Source: CAWGHZ01 sp963775315 (lineage in GTDB: Bacteria > Pseudomonadota > Alphaproteobacteria > MPNO01 > DASWLB01). From it: 64,000 nucleotides of DNA. Location: NCBI GenBank assembly GCA_963775315.1, contig CAVZIN010000007.1:1860001-1924000 (forward strand). The letters run 5' to 3'. Positions 28,041 through 35,931 of the stretch are shown piece by piece. The notes below the pieces were generated by a model that did not search any database, had not been told where the DNA came from, and worked only from the letters and a program-made list of their open reading frames with translations. Position numbers and translations under genes: made by a program. Numbering within the stretch: the first letter of the stretch is position 1; the number at the start of each line of letters is the position of its first letter.

Positions 28041-28076
28041 CGCTATTAAGATATATGGCGATATGCTTTAATAGCG
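28041..28076. promoter_or_regulatory. 36-bp palindromic operator upstream of fic
   Basis: CGCTATTAA (28041-28049) is inverted as TTAATAGCG (28068-28076), and inner ATAT arms (28053-28056/28061-28064) also pair. The dyad is A+T-rich, 26 bp before the Fic start, and has no T tract, so it is more likely an operator than a terminator. The Fic protein has a C-terminal winged helix and could bind it itself. Confidence 0.6.
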
Positions 28077-28101
28077 GGTCAAGCTAATTAAAGGATCGCT
28101 T

Positions 28102-29277
28102 GTGACGAACGGAGAGAACCAAAGGCTCGGGGCATATGTCGAAACGAGCGCGGGAGGCGAGCGCGTGCGCGCCTATGTGCCTGCCCCGCTGCCGCCGAAT
28201 CCGCCGCTCGAACTCGGACGGTTTATGCAGGTCTACGAACGCGCCATTGCCGCGGTCGGGCGCCTCGATGGCGTGACGACGATCCTGCCCTCGACGCCTT
28301 TGTTCCTCTACATGTACGTCCGCAAGGAAGCCCTGCTGTCCTCTCAGATCGAGGGGACGCAATCCTCGCTGTCCGATCTGCTGCTGTTCGAAAATCATGA
28401 AGCGCCGACGGTCGAACTCGACGACGTAACCGAGGTCTCGAACTATGTTGCGGCGATCGAGCATGGCGTCTCCCGGATGCGCGGCGGGTTTCCCCTGTCG
28501 CTCCGGCTGATCCGCGAAATGCACGCCATCCTGCTCAAGTCGGGACGGGGCGCTGCAAAGCAACCGGGCGAGTTCCGCCGCTCGCAGAACTGGATCGGCG
28601 GAACCCGGCCCGGCAACGCGCTGTTCGTGCCGCCGCCGCCGAACCGGCTGGACGAATGCCTCGATGCGCTCGAGCGCTTCCTGCACAGCGAGGATGCGGC
28701 GCTGCCCCCGCTCATCCGGGCGGGCCTGGCCCACGTCCAGTTCGAGACGATCCACCCCTTTCTCGACGGCAACGGGCGCCTGGGCCGGCTGCTCATCACG
28801 CTGATCCTGTGCGAGGCGGGGGTGTTGCGCGAGCCGATCCTCTATCTCAGCCTGTTCCTGAAATCCCGGCGCGACGACTATTACCGGCTCCTGCAGGAGG
28901 TCCGCCAGGCTGGGACGTGGGAGACCTGGATGGAGTTCTTCCTGACCGGCGTCGCGGAGACCGCCGAACAGGCGGCCGCGACGGCTCGCGATCTGATCGC
29001 CATGTTCGACGCTCATCGACAGCAGATCGCCGGCCTCGGCCGGGCGGCGCCGTCGGCGCTCCGAGTCCACGAACTGATGCAGGCCAGCCCGATCGTCACC
29101 ATCCAGACCGTCTCCGAGAAGCTCGCCGTCTCCTTCCCGACCGCCAGCACGGCGCTGGAAAATCTCGCCAAGATCAACGTCGTGCGCGAGACCACGGGAC
29201 GGCAGCGCGGCCGGATCTACGCCTATTCGGACTATCTGGCCTTGCTCGATCGTGGCACTGATCCGCTGCCGAGCTGA
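28102..29277 (+). CDS. Fic family protein (AMPylase type) with wHTH
   Basis: A 391-residue protein. An N-terminal inhibitory helix carries SSQIEG (the S/T-xxx-E-G/N motif, about residue 84), which blocks ATP binding until released. The Fic catalytic motif is HPFLDGNGRLGR, near residue 218. A C-terminal winged helix (TIQTVSEKLAVSFPTASTAL) follows. Fic enzymes transfer AMP to Ser/Thr/Tyr hydroxyls of target proteins; stand-alone wHTH-Fic proteins are often autoregulated. The start is GTG 28102 with AAGGAT upstream. It is an island gene; the operator-like palindrome precedes it. Confidence 0.9.
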   Translation: MTNGENQRLGAYVETSAGGERVRAYVPAPLPPNPPLELGRFMQVYERAIAAVGRLDGVTTILPSTPLFLYMYVRKEALLSSQIEGTQSSLSDLLLFENHEAPTVELDDVTEVSNYVAAIEHGVSRMRGGFPLSLRLIREMHAILLKSGRGAAKQPGEFRRSQNWIGGTRPGNALFVPPPPNRLDECLDALERFLHSEDAALPPLIRAGLAHVQFETIHPFLDGNGRLGRLLITLILCEAGVLREPILYLSLFLKSRRDDYYRLLQEVRQAGTWETWMEFFLTGVAETAEQAAATARDLIAMFDAHRQQIAGLGRAAPSALRVHELMQASPIVTIQTVSEKLAVSFPTASTALENLAKINVVRETTGRQRGRIYAYSDYLALLDRGTDPLPS

Positions 29278-29393
29278 AAAGTTAAGAGCATTCTAAACAG
29301 CGCCCGCATAGCGTGGCGGTGGAATTGGTTTCGGGATGGGGAGGCGAAAGTTTGTGGGAGGCGGTCCGCGTATGCGGGCCGATGAAGTGAAGC

Positions 29394-30314
29394 GTGGACG
29401 TAGAGCTTCGTGATTTGCGTTTGGCGGTCGTAACGTCACAGCACCGCAGCCTGAGACAGGCGGCGGAAGCTCTGAACATACGCCAATCGACCCTGAGCCG
29501 CCGGCTGCACGAGATCGAGCGCCAGCTTGGCGTGGTGTTGTTCGAAAGGACGAATGGCGGCACGCACCTCACCATGGTGGGGCTGGAGTTCATCGCGAGC
29601 GCCAAGCGGATACTCGATGACGTGGACACGGAACTCCGGCGGCTCAGGAGCAGAAGCCGCGGCGAACTTGGCCTGTTGACGATCGGCGTTCATGCCTCCC
29701 CTTCGGCGGGGAACATGCACGCGACGCTGGTCGAATACCATCGGCGCTTTCCGGATGTGGATGTACGCACCGTCGATGGAAGCCATGATCGGCTGCTTTG
29801 CGCCCTCGCGGGCAACGCCGTCGATGTCGCGATCATGACCGGCCAGGCAACGGCATGGGACGGCCGGATGCTTCCGCTTTGGAGCGAACGGGTGATCGTG
29901 GCTTTCCCCGAACATCATCCGCTTGGCCAAAATTCGAGGATTCGTTGGGCGGATATTGCAAACGAAAAGTTTCTCGTCCCGCAGCAAGGCCCTGGACCGC
30001 AGTTGGAGGGGCTGCTCGCGGCGAAGCTTCGTCATGCCGTCGGCTCCCAGCACATCGTCCATCAGGACTCGTCACTGGACAGACTGCTGAGCCTGGTCAG
30101 TGCGAACTACGGCACGCTCCTGATGTTCGAGGGCGCGACCGGCGTCCGCCACGAAGGCGTCGTCTACCGGGAAGTCTGGGACGACGACGGTCCGACCCAA
30201 GTCAAATTCATGGCGTATTGGCGGGACGCGAACAGCAATCCCGCATTGGGGTCGTTCCTGGCGATGTTGCGCGAACACTATCCCGACTTCTCGGTCGAAC
30301 CGCCAGCGACCTGA
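29394..30314 (+). CDS. LysR-family transcriptional regulator
   Basis: A 306-residue regulator. The N-terminal HTH SLRQAAEALNIRQSTLSRRL is followed by IERQLGVVLFERTNGGTHLT, and then a periplasmic-binding-like effector domain (ELGLLTIGVHASPSAGNMHA onward). GTG 29394 is the start, with a weak ribosome site. No divergent target gene is adjacent, so the regulon is unknown. Its 3' end overlaps the DUF2274 gene on the other strand by 37 bp. Such LysR genes are common at the edge of trb-bearing islands. Confidence 0.85.
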   Translation: MDVELRDLRLAVVTSQHRSLRQAAEALNIRQSTLSRRLHEIERQLGVVLFERTNGGTHLTMVGLEFIASAKRILDDVDTELRRLRSRSRGELGLLTIGVHASPSAGNMHATLVEYHRRFPDVDVRTVDGSHDRLLCALAGNAVDVAIMTGQATAWDGRMLPLWSERVIVAFPEHHPLGQNSRIRWADIANEKFLVPQQGPGPQLEGLLAAKLRHAVGSQHIVHQDSSLDRLLSLVSANYGTLLMFEGATGVRHEGVVYREVWDDDGPTQVKFMAYWRDANSNPALGSFLAMLREHYPDFSVEPPAT

Positions 30315-30535
30315 GCGCTTCGATCACGACGCGCTTTGGCGAAGGCACGGTCGGTCGCCATGAATCGCTCGATCATCGGCACGATGAGCTTCGAAGGCTC
30401 GGGAGCCGTTTGGCCGGTCGTCCGGCCGAGCACCTGAGCATAAGCGACGAGATCGCGATGCACGGCGGCCGGCAGTTCGACGCTGATTTTGACCGGCTTG
30501 TCGTCGGTCAGTGGCCCGAGCTTGAGCTTCGTCAT
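30278..30535 (-). CDS. DUF2274 protein at the end of the trb operon
   Basis: An 85-residue protein beginning MTKLKLGPLTDDKPVKISVE, then LPAAVHRDLVAYAQVLGR and LIVPMIERFMATDRAFAKAR. This is the DUF2274 pattern found immediately after trbI in many proteobacterial islands. The arrangement of a beta strand and two helices resembles ribbon-helix-helix proteins, so a regulatory or conjugation-linked role is possible but unproven. Its ATG overlaps the trbI stop (ATGA at 30532-30535). Confidence 0.8.
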   Translation of the reverse strand: MTKLKLGPLTDDKPVKISVELPAAVHRDLVAYAQVLGRTTGQTAPEPSKLIVPMIERFMATDRAFAKARRDRSAQVAGGSTEKSG

Positions 30536-31734
30536 GGTGTTCCTCCTTTCCCGTAAGGCGCCAGCACCAGGTCGCGCGTGACGATGACACGAACCGGGAA
30601 GCCCGGTCGGATGGTGAGCGTCGGCTGGATGTTGAGCTGGCGCTGCACGATCTGCTGGCCGGTCTGGCTGATGCTGTTCGAAGCGCCCGAGCGGATCGCC
30701 TGGACGAGATTGTTCTCGTTCTGGCTCGTACCGGCTTCGGCGCCGACGCTGAGGAGGGTCGAGAGGACGGCGGCCTTGAACAGCATGCCCCAATGGTTAT
30801 CGACCTCGTCTTCGAGCCCCGCATAGCCTTGGGTATCGGCGCCCGGCTGTCGTTCCAGCACGATGGAATTGCCGTCCGGCATGATGATGCGCGTCCAGAC
30901 GAGAAGGATGCGGCTCTGACCGAAGGCGACCGAGCTGTCGTATTGACCGATCAGCTTCGCGCCCTGCGGGATCAACAGGTATTGTCCGGTCGGGCTGTCG
31001 TAGACGGCCTCCGTCACCTGGGCAGTGATCTGGCCCGGAAGATCGGAGCGGATGCCGGTGATGAGCGCCGCAGGGATCACGGTTCCCGCCTGCACGACAT
31101 AGGGCGAAGCCTTGGCTTCGAGACGGTCGGGGCTGACCGTTCGTTTGTCCGTCGCGGCGTTGAGGAAGGCGGTCTTGCGGTCCTGCATGTTCTGCGCGGA
31201 CCCGGCGTCGACCGGTGGTGTGGGCGTTGGACCGGTCGTTGTGCCCGTCGCCGGCGGAGCAACGAGGCCGACCGGCTGCGGCTGCTGGTTGGTCTGGGCG
31301 AACAGGCGGCTTACGCGCGCTGCCTCGGTCTCCTGAGCCAGCCGCTGCGCCGCGGGATCGGGCGTGGTTGCCGAAACGCTGGTATTTGGCGCGGCGCCGG
31401 CATTCAGGATGGGTTTGCCGAGATCTCCGGGCAACGGCGGCCCAAGTGGGGGCGCCTGGCGCGGAAGGCCGGTATAGTCTTTCGGCAGCCCGGCAAGCCC
31501 CTCGGCCGAGGGCCGGCTTTGGGTGCTGAGCAACTCCTGCCCCGTCTGCGACCTGTTCCGGGTCTGAAGGGCGTAGCCGAGAGCGCCCGCGATCGCGAGG
31601 GCCGACACGGCGCCGAGCGTGATCAGCACCTTGCGCGAGAGGCGCGTGACGCGCGGCCGCTCGCCCCGGAGCCGCAAATCGGGCGGCACGACAGGCGCTG
31701 GCGCCGGCGCTTGTTCTTCCGGTTCGTCCGTCAT
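30532..31734 (-). CDS. trbI: TrbI (VirB10-type) conjugation protein
   Basis: A 400-residue protein with a cytosolic start rich in Pro, a membrane helix (KVLITLGAVSALAIAGALGY) and a long Pro-rich periplasmic linker. The C-terminal VirB10 barrel domain follows, with VIPAALITGIRSDLPGQITA, VYDSPTGQYLLIPQGAKLIG and GFPVRVIVTRDLVLAPYG. It spans the envelope and links inner and outer membrane parts of the type IV secretion channel. It overlaps trbG upstream and DUF2274 downstream by ATGA. Confidence 0.92.
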   Translation of the reverse strand: MTDEPEEQAPAPAPVVPPDLRLRGERPRVTRLSRKVLITLGAVSALAIAGALGYALQTRNRSQTGQELLSTQSRPSAEGLAGLPKDYTGLPRQAPPLGPPLPGDLGKPILNAGAAPNTSVSATTPDPAAQRLAQETEAARVSRLFAQTNQQPQPVGLVAPPATGTTTGPTPTPPVDAGSAQNMQDRKTAFLNAATDKRTVSPDRLEAKASPYVVQAGTVIPAALITGIRSDLPGQITAQVTEAVYDSPTGQYLLIPQGAKLIGQYDSSVAFGQSRILLVWTRIIMPDGNSIVLERQPGADTQGYAGLEDEVDNHWGMLFKAAVLSTLLSVGAEAGTSQNENNLVQAIRSGASNSISQTGQQIVQRQLNIQPTLTIRPGFPVRVIVTRDLVLAPYGKGGTP

Positions 31735-32804
31735 GACCGCGGCCTTCCATCGGTGCGTACGATGCGGACGCGACGCTCACTGTCTTTGTCGCCGAGACGA
31801 AGTTCGGCCGCGGCGAACAGGCGGTCGACGATGTAGTAGTTGGCGCGAACGCGATAGTTCACCAGCTCGGAGTCGCCGGCCGGACCGATGACGAAGAGCG
31901 GCGGCATTTCGCCCTGGCGGATGCCGGACGGGAATTCGATATAGACCTTCTGGCCGTCGTCGAAGGCGCGCAGCGGCCGCCAAGCGGGATTGTCCCCCTC
32001 GATCGCGTAGCGGAAGTTGATCGCGGCGAGATCGACGCCGGTGGCGATCGGGGCGGCTGTTTCGGCCGCCGCATTTTGCTGGCGCAACGCGATGAGCTGG
32101 TCTTCGGGATATTGCCAGGAGACCGATGCCATATAGGTCTTCTCGGTCGAGCGCAGTTCCAGGAGATAGGTCCGCCGATCGGTGTTGATGATGAGGTTCG
32201 TCATCAGGTCCGGCCGGGTCGGCTTGACCAGGATGTGAACCTTCTTGGTCGGACCCGCGCCGCTTTCCGTGTCGCCGATGATCCAGCGCACCGTGTCGCC
32301 TGCGGCGACCGGACCTGAACCGACAAGCTGCTCGCCTTCCTGCAAGGCGATATCGGTGATCTCGCCGGGCGCCGTGTAGGCCTGATAAAGCGCGCCCGCC
32401 GAGTAGGGATAGACCTGCACAGCGTTGATGAAGCCGTCGCGCACGGGCTGCACGCGGGCGGCAGCATTCGCTCGATTGACGCGTATCTCTGGATCGGGCG
32501 ATTGCGGTGGCTCCTTCCCGCCGGCCAGGGGCTTCAACTGCCCGGGCAGCGGCAATGGCTTCGGAAGCTCGACGATCTTCACCGGCGGCGGTGGATCGAC
32601 GGATAGCTTCGCCGGCACGGCGTTGTCGTAGTTGATGTCGGGCGGAATGAATTTGTGGGCGCAGCCGCCGAGCGCCGTCACGGAGAGCAGCAGAGCTGCG
32701 AAGCCGGCTTTACGGAAAGACGTAATCCCGCCTTCCCGGTTCTGCTGAGAGACTGAAAGACGCGAAGCCGGACCGCCGGCTTCCATGGAAATCGGCGGGG
32801 TCAT
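31731..32804 (-). CDS. trbG: TrbG (VirB9-type) conjugation lipoprotein
   Basis: A 357-residue outer-membrane core component. A lipobox-like LGGC (about residue 48, after AALLLSVTA) suggests a lipoprotein; the 30 residues before the hydrophobic segment make the signal unusually long. The conserved VirB9 parts are VQVYPYSAGALYQAYTAPG, ITDIALQEGE, TDRRTYLLELRSTEKTYM and the C-terminal FRYAIEGDNPAWRPLRAFDD with VYIEFP. It pairs with TrbI in the outer-membrane complex. Both ends overlap neighbours by ATGA. Confidence 0.9.
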   Translation of the reverse strand: MTPPISMEAGGPASRLSVSQQNREGGITSFRKAGFAALLLSVTALGGCAHKFIPPDINYDNAVPAKLSVDPPPPVKIVELPKPLPLPGQLKPLAGGKEPPQSPDPEIRVNRANAAARVQPVRDGFINAVQVYPYSAGALYQAYTAPGEITDIALQEGEQLVGSGPVAAGDTVRWIIGDTESGAGPTKKVHILVKPTRPDLMTNLIINTDRRTYLLELRSTEKTYMASVSWQYPEDQLIALRQQNAAAETAAPIATGVDLAAINFRYAIEGDNPAWRPLRAFDDGQKVYIEFPSGIRQGEMPPLFVIGPAGDSELVNYRVRANYYIVDRLFAAAELRLGDKDSERRVRIVRTDGRPRS

Positions 32805-33490
32805 TGTCCCAGCTCCTTCGACCAGTTGATGGCAGTGACGTAGATGCCGAGCGGGTTCTTGCGGAGCACGTCGGCGGAGGTTGGCGGCTGGATCGCGACG
32901 GTGAGGATCGCGGTCCAGCGGGAGGTCTCGGCGAGCGCGCCGTCCTGATAGCGGTGCTCTACCCATTCCACGCGGAAGCTCGACGGGGAGGCGCGGATCA
33001 CGCTCGAGACGTCGATGGCGATCTGCTGGTGGCCGAGCTTGGCGAAGGGATCGTTGGCGCGGGCGTAGTCGTTGAGCGCCTGCGAGCCCGAGGTGGTGGT
33101 GAAGTCGTAGGCCTGGAGCCAGTTCTGCCGCACGATGATGGGATCGGCCGGTAGCGAGCGGACCATCTCGATGAAGTGGGCGAGATACCAGGCGATCTCC
33201 GGATCGCTCGGGGCATAGTCGGCCGTGGCCGGCGCGACAGCCTGCGCTTGGCCGAGCTTGTCGACCTGCACCACCCAAGGGACGATGCTGCCGTGGGTGG
33301 ACTGCCAGACCAGGCCACCGGCCAGACCCATCGAAAGCGCGAGTGAGCCGAAGGCCATCAGCCGCCAGTTTTTCGCCTGCACCCGGGCCGAACCAATTCG
33401 CTCATCCCAAGCTTGGGCGGCGCGCTGGTAGGGGGTCTCGGGTTCGGGGGTACGGCCGTAGCGGACCGTGGATCGGCGAAAGAGCGCCAT
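32801..33490 (-). CDS. trbF: TrbF (VirB8-type) conjugation protein
   Basis: A 229-residue bitopic inner-membrane protein. Its cytosolic N terminus (RTPEPETPYQRAAQAWDERI) precedes a TM helix (LMAFGSLALSMGLAGGLVW). The VirB8-like periplasmic domain follows: VPWVVQVDKLGQAQAV, then a C-terminal RWTAILTVAIQPP and NPLGIYVTAINWSKEL. VirB8 proteins nucleate assembly of the channel. The gene is separated from trbL by only 3 bp. Confidence 0.9.
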   Translation of the reverse strand: MALFRRSTVRYGRTPEPETPYQRAAQAWDERIGSARVQAKNWRLMAFGSLALSMGLAGGLVWQSTHGSIVPWVVQVDKLGQAQAVAPATADYAPSDPEIAWYLAHFIEMVRSLPADPIIVRQNWLQAYDFTTTSGSQALNDYARANDPFAKLGHQQIAIDVSSVIRASPSSFRVEWVEHRYQDGALAETSRWTAILTVAIQPPTSADVLRKNPLGIYVTAINWSKELGQ

Positions 33491-33493
33491 TGT

Positions 33494-34843
33494 CTATTCT
33501 CCCGAAAGATCGACGGAATGGCCGCCGCCGTGGCTGTCACCGGACCTGAGGACGTGCGCCGCGGTGGTCGCGCCCTGGTGGATCGATTGATTGCGTCGCA
33601 TCCGCTGCGCCCAAGCGGGAGGACCGGATCCGCTCGAACTCGGCGTAGGGGCGGCCGCCTCGCCGCCGCCGACCGTTCCTTTCGTTGAGGAGCCGCCCGT
33701 GGCCGCGAAACTGGACCTCGCGCCGGCGGCGAAGCTGTCGCGCATCGAGCCTGCGGTCTGAGCCGCCGCGCGCCGCATTGGCGCTGAGGCCGCCGCCGCC
33801 GCGGCCCGACCGACACCGCCAAGACCAGCGGCCATGCCCGAAGCGCCGGACCGGCCGGCGGAGGCCAGGCTGTAGGCGGAAGAGGCGCCACCGGCCATCG
33901 CCGCACCACCACGGGCCGCGGCCGCCGTCCCCGACGCAGCCGCCATCGCTCCCCTTCCGGCCAGGCCAAGCGCGCCAGCGCCGGCCATGGCAGTGCCGGC
34001 GACGGCAAGGCCAGTGCCGACGGCAGCGCCTGCGCCGAGTTGCGGCGCGCCGGAGACGAGACCCGTGGCGATGCCGGGCCCAAAGATGCCGAGGCCCAGC
34101 ATGGCCAGCGCCGCGAGCACAACGGACAGCGCCTGCTCGATGGTCGGCTGGCCGCCGGCATAGGTCTGGGTGAACTGCGAGAAGAGGCCGGTGCCGATGC
34201 CGACGATGACGGCGAGCACCATGACCTTCACGCCGGAAGCGACTATGTTGCCGAGCACCTTCTCGGCAAGGAAGGCGGTCTTGTTGAAGAGGGCGAAGGG
34301 AATGAGAATGAAGCCGGCGAGCGTCGTCAGCTTGAACTCGATCAGCGTGACGAAGAGCTGCACCGCCAGGATGAAGAATGCGATCAGCACCAGCACCCAC
34401 GACACCATCAGCACCGCGATCTGGACGAAGTTCGCAAAGAAGCTAGTGAAGCCCATCATCTGGCTCGCGGCGTCGAGCAGCGGCTGGCCGGCGTCGAGCC
34501 CGACCTGCGCGAGATGTCCGGGCTGAAGAAAGGTGGCGGTCGAGATCGTCGAGCCGCCCGCCTTCAGGCCGAGGCCCGCGAAGCTGTTGAAGACGATTGC
34601 CGACAGGTTGTTGAAGTTGGTGATGATGAAGGCGAAGAAGCCGATGTAGAGCGTCTTCTTCACCAGCCGCTGCAGGATGTCTTCGTCGGCGCCCCAGGCC
34701 CAAAACAGGCCGGCCAAGGTGATATCGATGACGATCAGCGTCGAAGAGAGATAGGCGACCTCGCCCTTGATCAGGCCGAAGCCGGAATCGATGTAGGTCG
34801 TGAAGGTGTTGAGGAAGGTGTCGATGACGCCGACGTTGTTCAT
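33494..34843 (-). CDS. trbL: TrbL (VirB6-type) inner-membrane conjugation protein
   Basis: A 449-residue protein with six or so membrane helices in the first 260 residues (for example VLMVSWVLVLIAFFILAVQL). TTLAGFILIPFALFNKTAFL is the typical TrbL/VirB6 central block. A long tail of Ala, Gly and Ser repeats follows, probably cytosolic or periplasmic and disordered. TrbL forms the inner-membrane platform of the channel. It begins MNNVGVIDTFLNTFTTYIDS, as in relatives. The ATG overlaps the trbK stop. Confidence 0.92.
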   Translation of the reverse strand: MNNVGVIDTFLNTFTTYIDSGFGLIKGEVAYLSSTLIVIDITLAGLFWAWGADEDILQRLVKKTLYIGFFAFIITNFNNLSAIVFNSFAGLGLKAGGSTISTATFLQPGHLAQVGLDAGQPLLDAASQMMGFTSFFANFVQIAVLMVSWVLVLIAFFILAVQLFVTLIEFKLTTLAGFILIPFALFNKTAFLAEKVLGNIVASGVKVMVLAVIVGIGTGLFSQFTQTYAGGQPTIEQALSVVLAALAMLGLGIFGPGIATGLVSGAPQLGAGAAVGTGLAVAGTAMAGAGALGLAGRGAMAAASGTAAAARGGAAMAGGASSAYSLASAGRSGASGMAAGLGGVGRAAAAAASAPMRRAAAQTAGSMRDSFAAGARSSFAATGGSSTKGTVGGGEAAAPTPSSSGSGPPAWAQRMRRNQSIHQGATTAAHVLRSGDSHGGGHSVDLSGE

Positions 34844-35187
34844 CGCGCGTCTCCCCTCGTTGTGTCAGTCGCAGCAGGGGTGGCCGGCGCGGTGGCGCTC
34901 GGGGACGTTTGCGGCGGCAGCGGCCGCGCCGGCCTGCCGAAGAAGCGCCGACGGTTCTCCTCCCAGACCGCCTCGCAACGCGCATCCACGGCATCCTTGG
35001 GACCGAGCGCGCTGCATCGGCGCAGCTCGTCCGTGAGGTCATCGGTGGCTGGAGCGGTGACGGTCGGAAAGGTCTCGGCGACCGGCGCCGAGGGACGTCG
35101 ATTGATTGCGACGAGAGCCGCGATGAAGCACGCGATCAGGGCGACGATCGCGGCGGCGCGGAAGATGTCCGACCGGTCCAGCATCAC
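34840..35187 (-). CDS. TrbK-alt, putative entry-exclusion protein
   Basis: A 115-residue protein with one N-terminal membrane helix (AAAIVALIACFIAALVAI). A periplasmic segment with two cysteines (LRRCSALGP and DARCEAVWEENRRRFFG) follows, ending in a Pro/Ala/Thr tail. This Cys pair and CEAVWEENRRRFF pattern is the TrbK-alt family found between trbJ and trbL. Such proteins are thought to prevent redundant transfer into a cell already carrying the element. It overlaps trbL by ATGA. Confidence 0.83.
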   Translation of the reverse strand: MMLDRSDIFRAAAIVALIACFIAALVAINRRPSAPVAETFPTVTAPATDDLTDELRRCSALGPKDAVDARCEAVWEENRRRFFGRPARPLPPQTSPSATAPATPAATDTTRGDAR

Positions 35188-35193
35188 CGCGCC

Positions 35194-35931
35194 TCAGTTG
35201 CCGCTGAACATGGTGACGTTGCCGGGCTGGTAGCCGCTGCGCGTCGAGAAGTTCTTGTAGTTCTGCTGGCCTTGCGCCTCCGCGGCGGCGTCACGCGCCT
35301 GCTCGAGAGCATCGGCGCGGCTTTTCGCCGACAATACGGCGACGACGTCGGAGAGCTGCTGGGATTGGAGGGCCAAAAGCTGGTTGCCGGCTTGCGCCGC
35401 TTGGAGCGCGCCGGTGGCATTCTGGCTGGCCGAGACGAGCGAGGTCATCGCGCTGGAATTGGTCGGGATATTCCCGACCACGCCGGCCTGAACCTTCAGG
35501 CTGTCCTCGAAGGCCGCGACCGAATTTTGCCAGCGCTGCTGAGCGTTGGCGACCATCGTCGTGGTCGAGCCCGTGCCCGCGGCTGATCCGTAGCTGGTCG
35601 AATAGGCCTGTTCGATGCGCTGGACGTTGAAGGCGATGTTCTGCGCCTGACCGAGCAGCGACTGGGTCTGGGCGATCGAGGATTGAAGCTGGGTCAGCGT
35701 CGACATCGGCAGGTTGGCGAGGTTGCGCGCCTGGTTGACCAGCGATGTTGCCTGGTTGGTCAACATCTGGATCTGGTTGTTGATCTGCTGCAGCTCACGC
35801 GCCGCCGTCAGCACGTTCTGGCTGAAGTTGGTCGGGTCGTAGACGATCCATTGCGCCGAGGCCGGCGGCACGGCGACGGCCAGGGACAGCACGACGGCGC
35901 TTGCCGCCGCCAGATGGCGCAGCTTGATCAT
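35194..35931 (-). CDS. trbJ: TrbJ (VirB5-type) conjugation protein
   Basis: A 245-residue exported protein: signal peptide AAASAVVLSLAVAVPPASAQ, then WIVYDPTNFSQNVLTAAREL. The helical coiled region (INNQIQMLTNQATSLVNQAR, rich in Gln and Asn) is typical of TrbJ. VirB5-like proteins decorate the pilus tip or surface. The ATG at 35931 overlaps the trbE TGA. Confidence 0.9.
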   Translation of the reverse strand: MIKLRHLAAASAVVLSLAVAVPPASAQWIVYDPTNFSQNVLTAARELQQINNQIQMLTNQATSLVNQARNLANLPMSTLTQLQSSIAQTQSLLGQAQNIAFNVQRIEQAYSTSYGSAAGTGSTTTMVANAQQRWQNSVAAFEDSLKVQAGVVGNIPTNSSAMTSLVSASQNATGALQAAQAGNQLLALQSQQLSDVVAVLSAKSRADALEQARDAAAEAQGQQNYKNFSTRSGYQPGNVTMFSGN

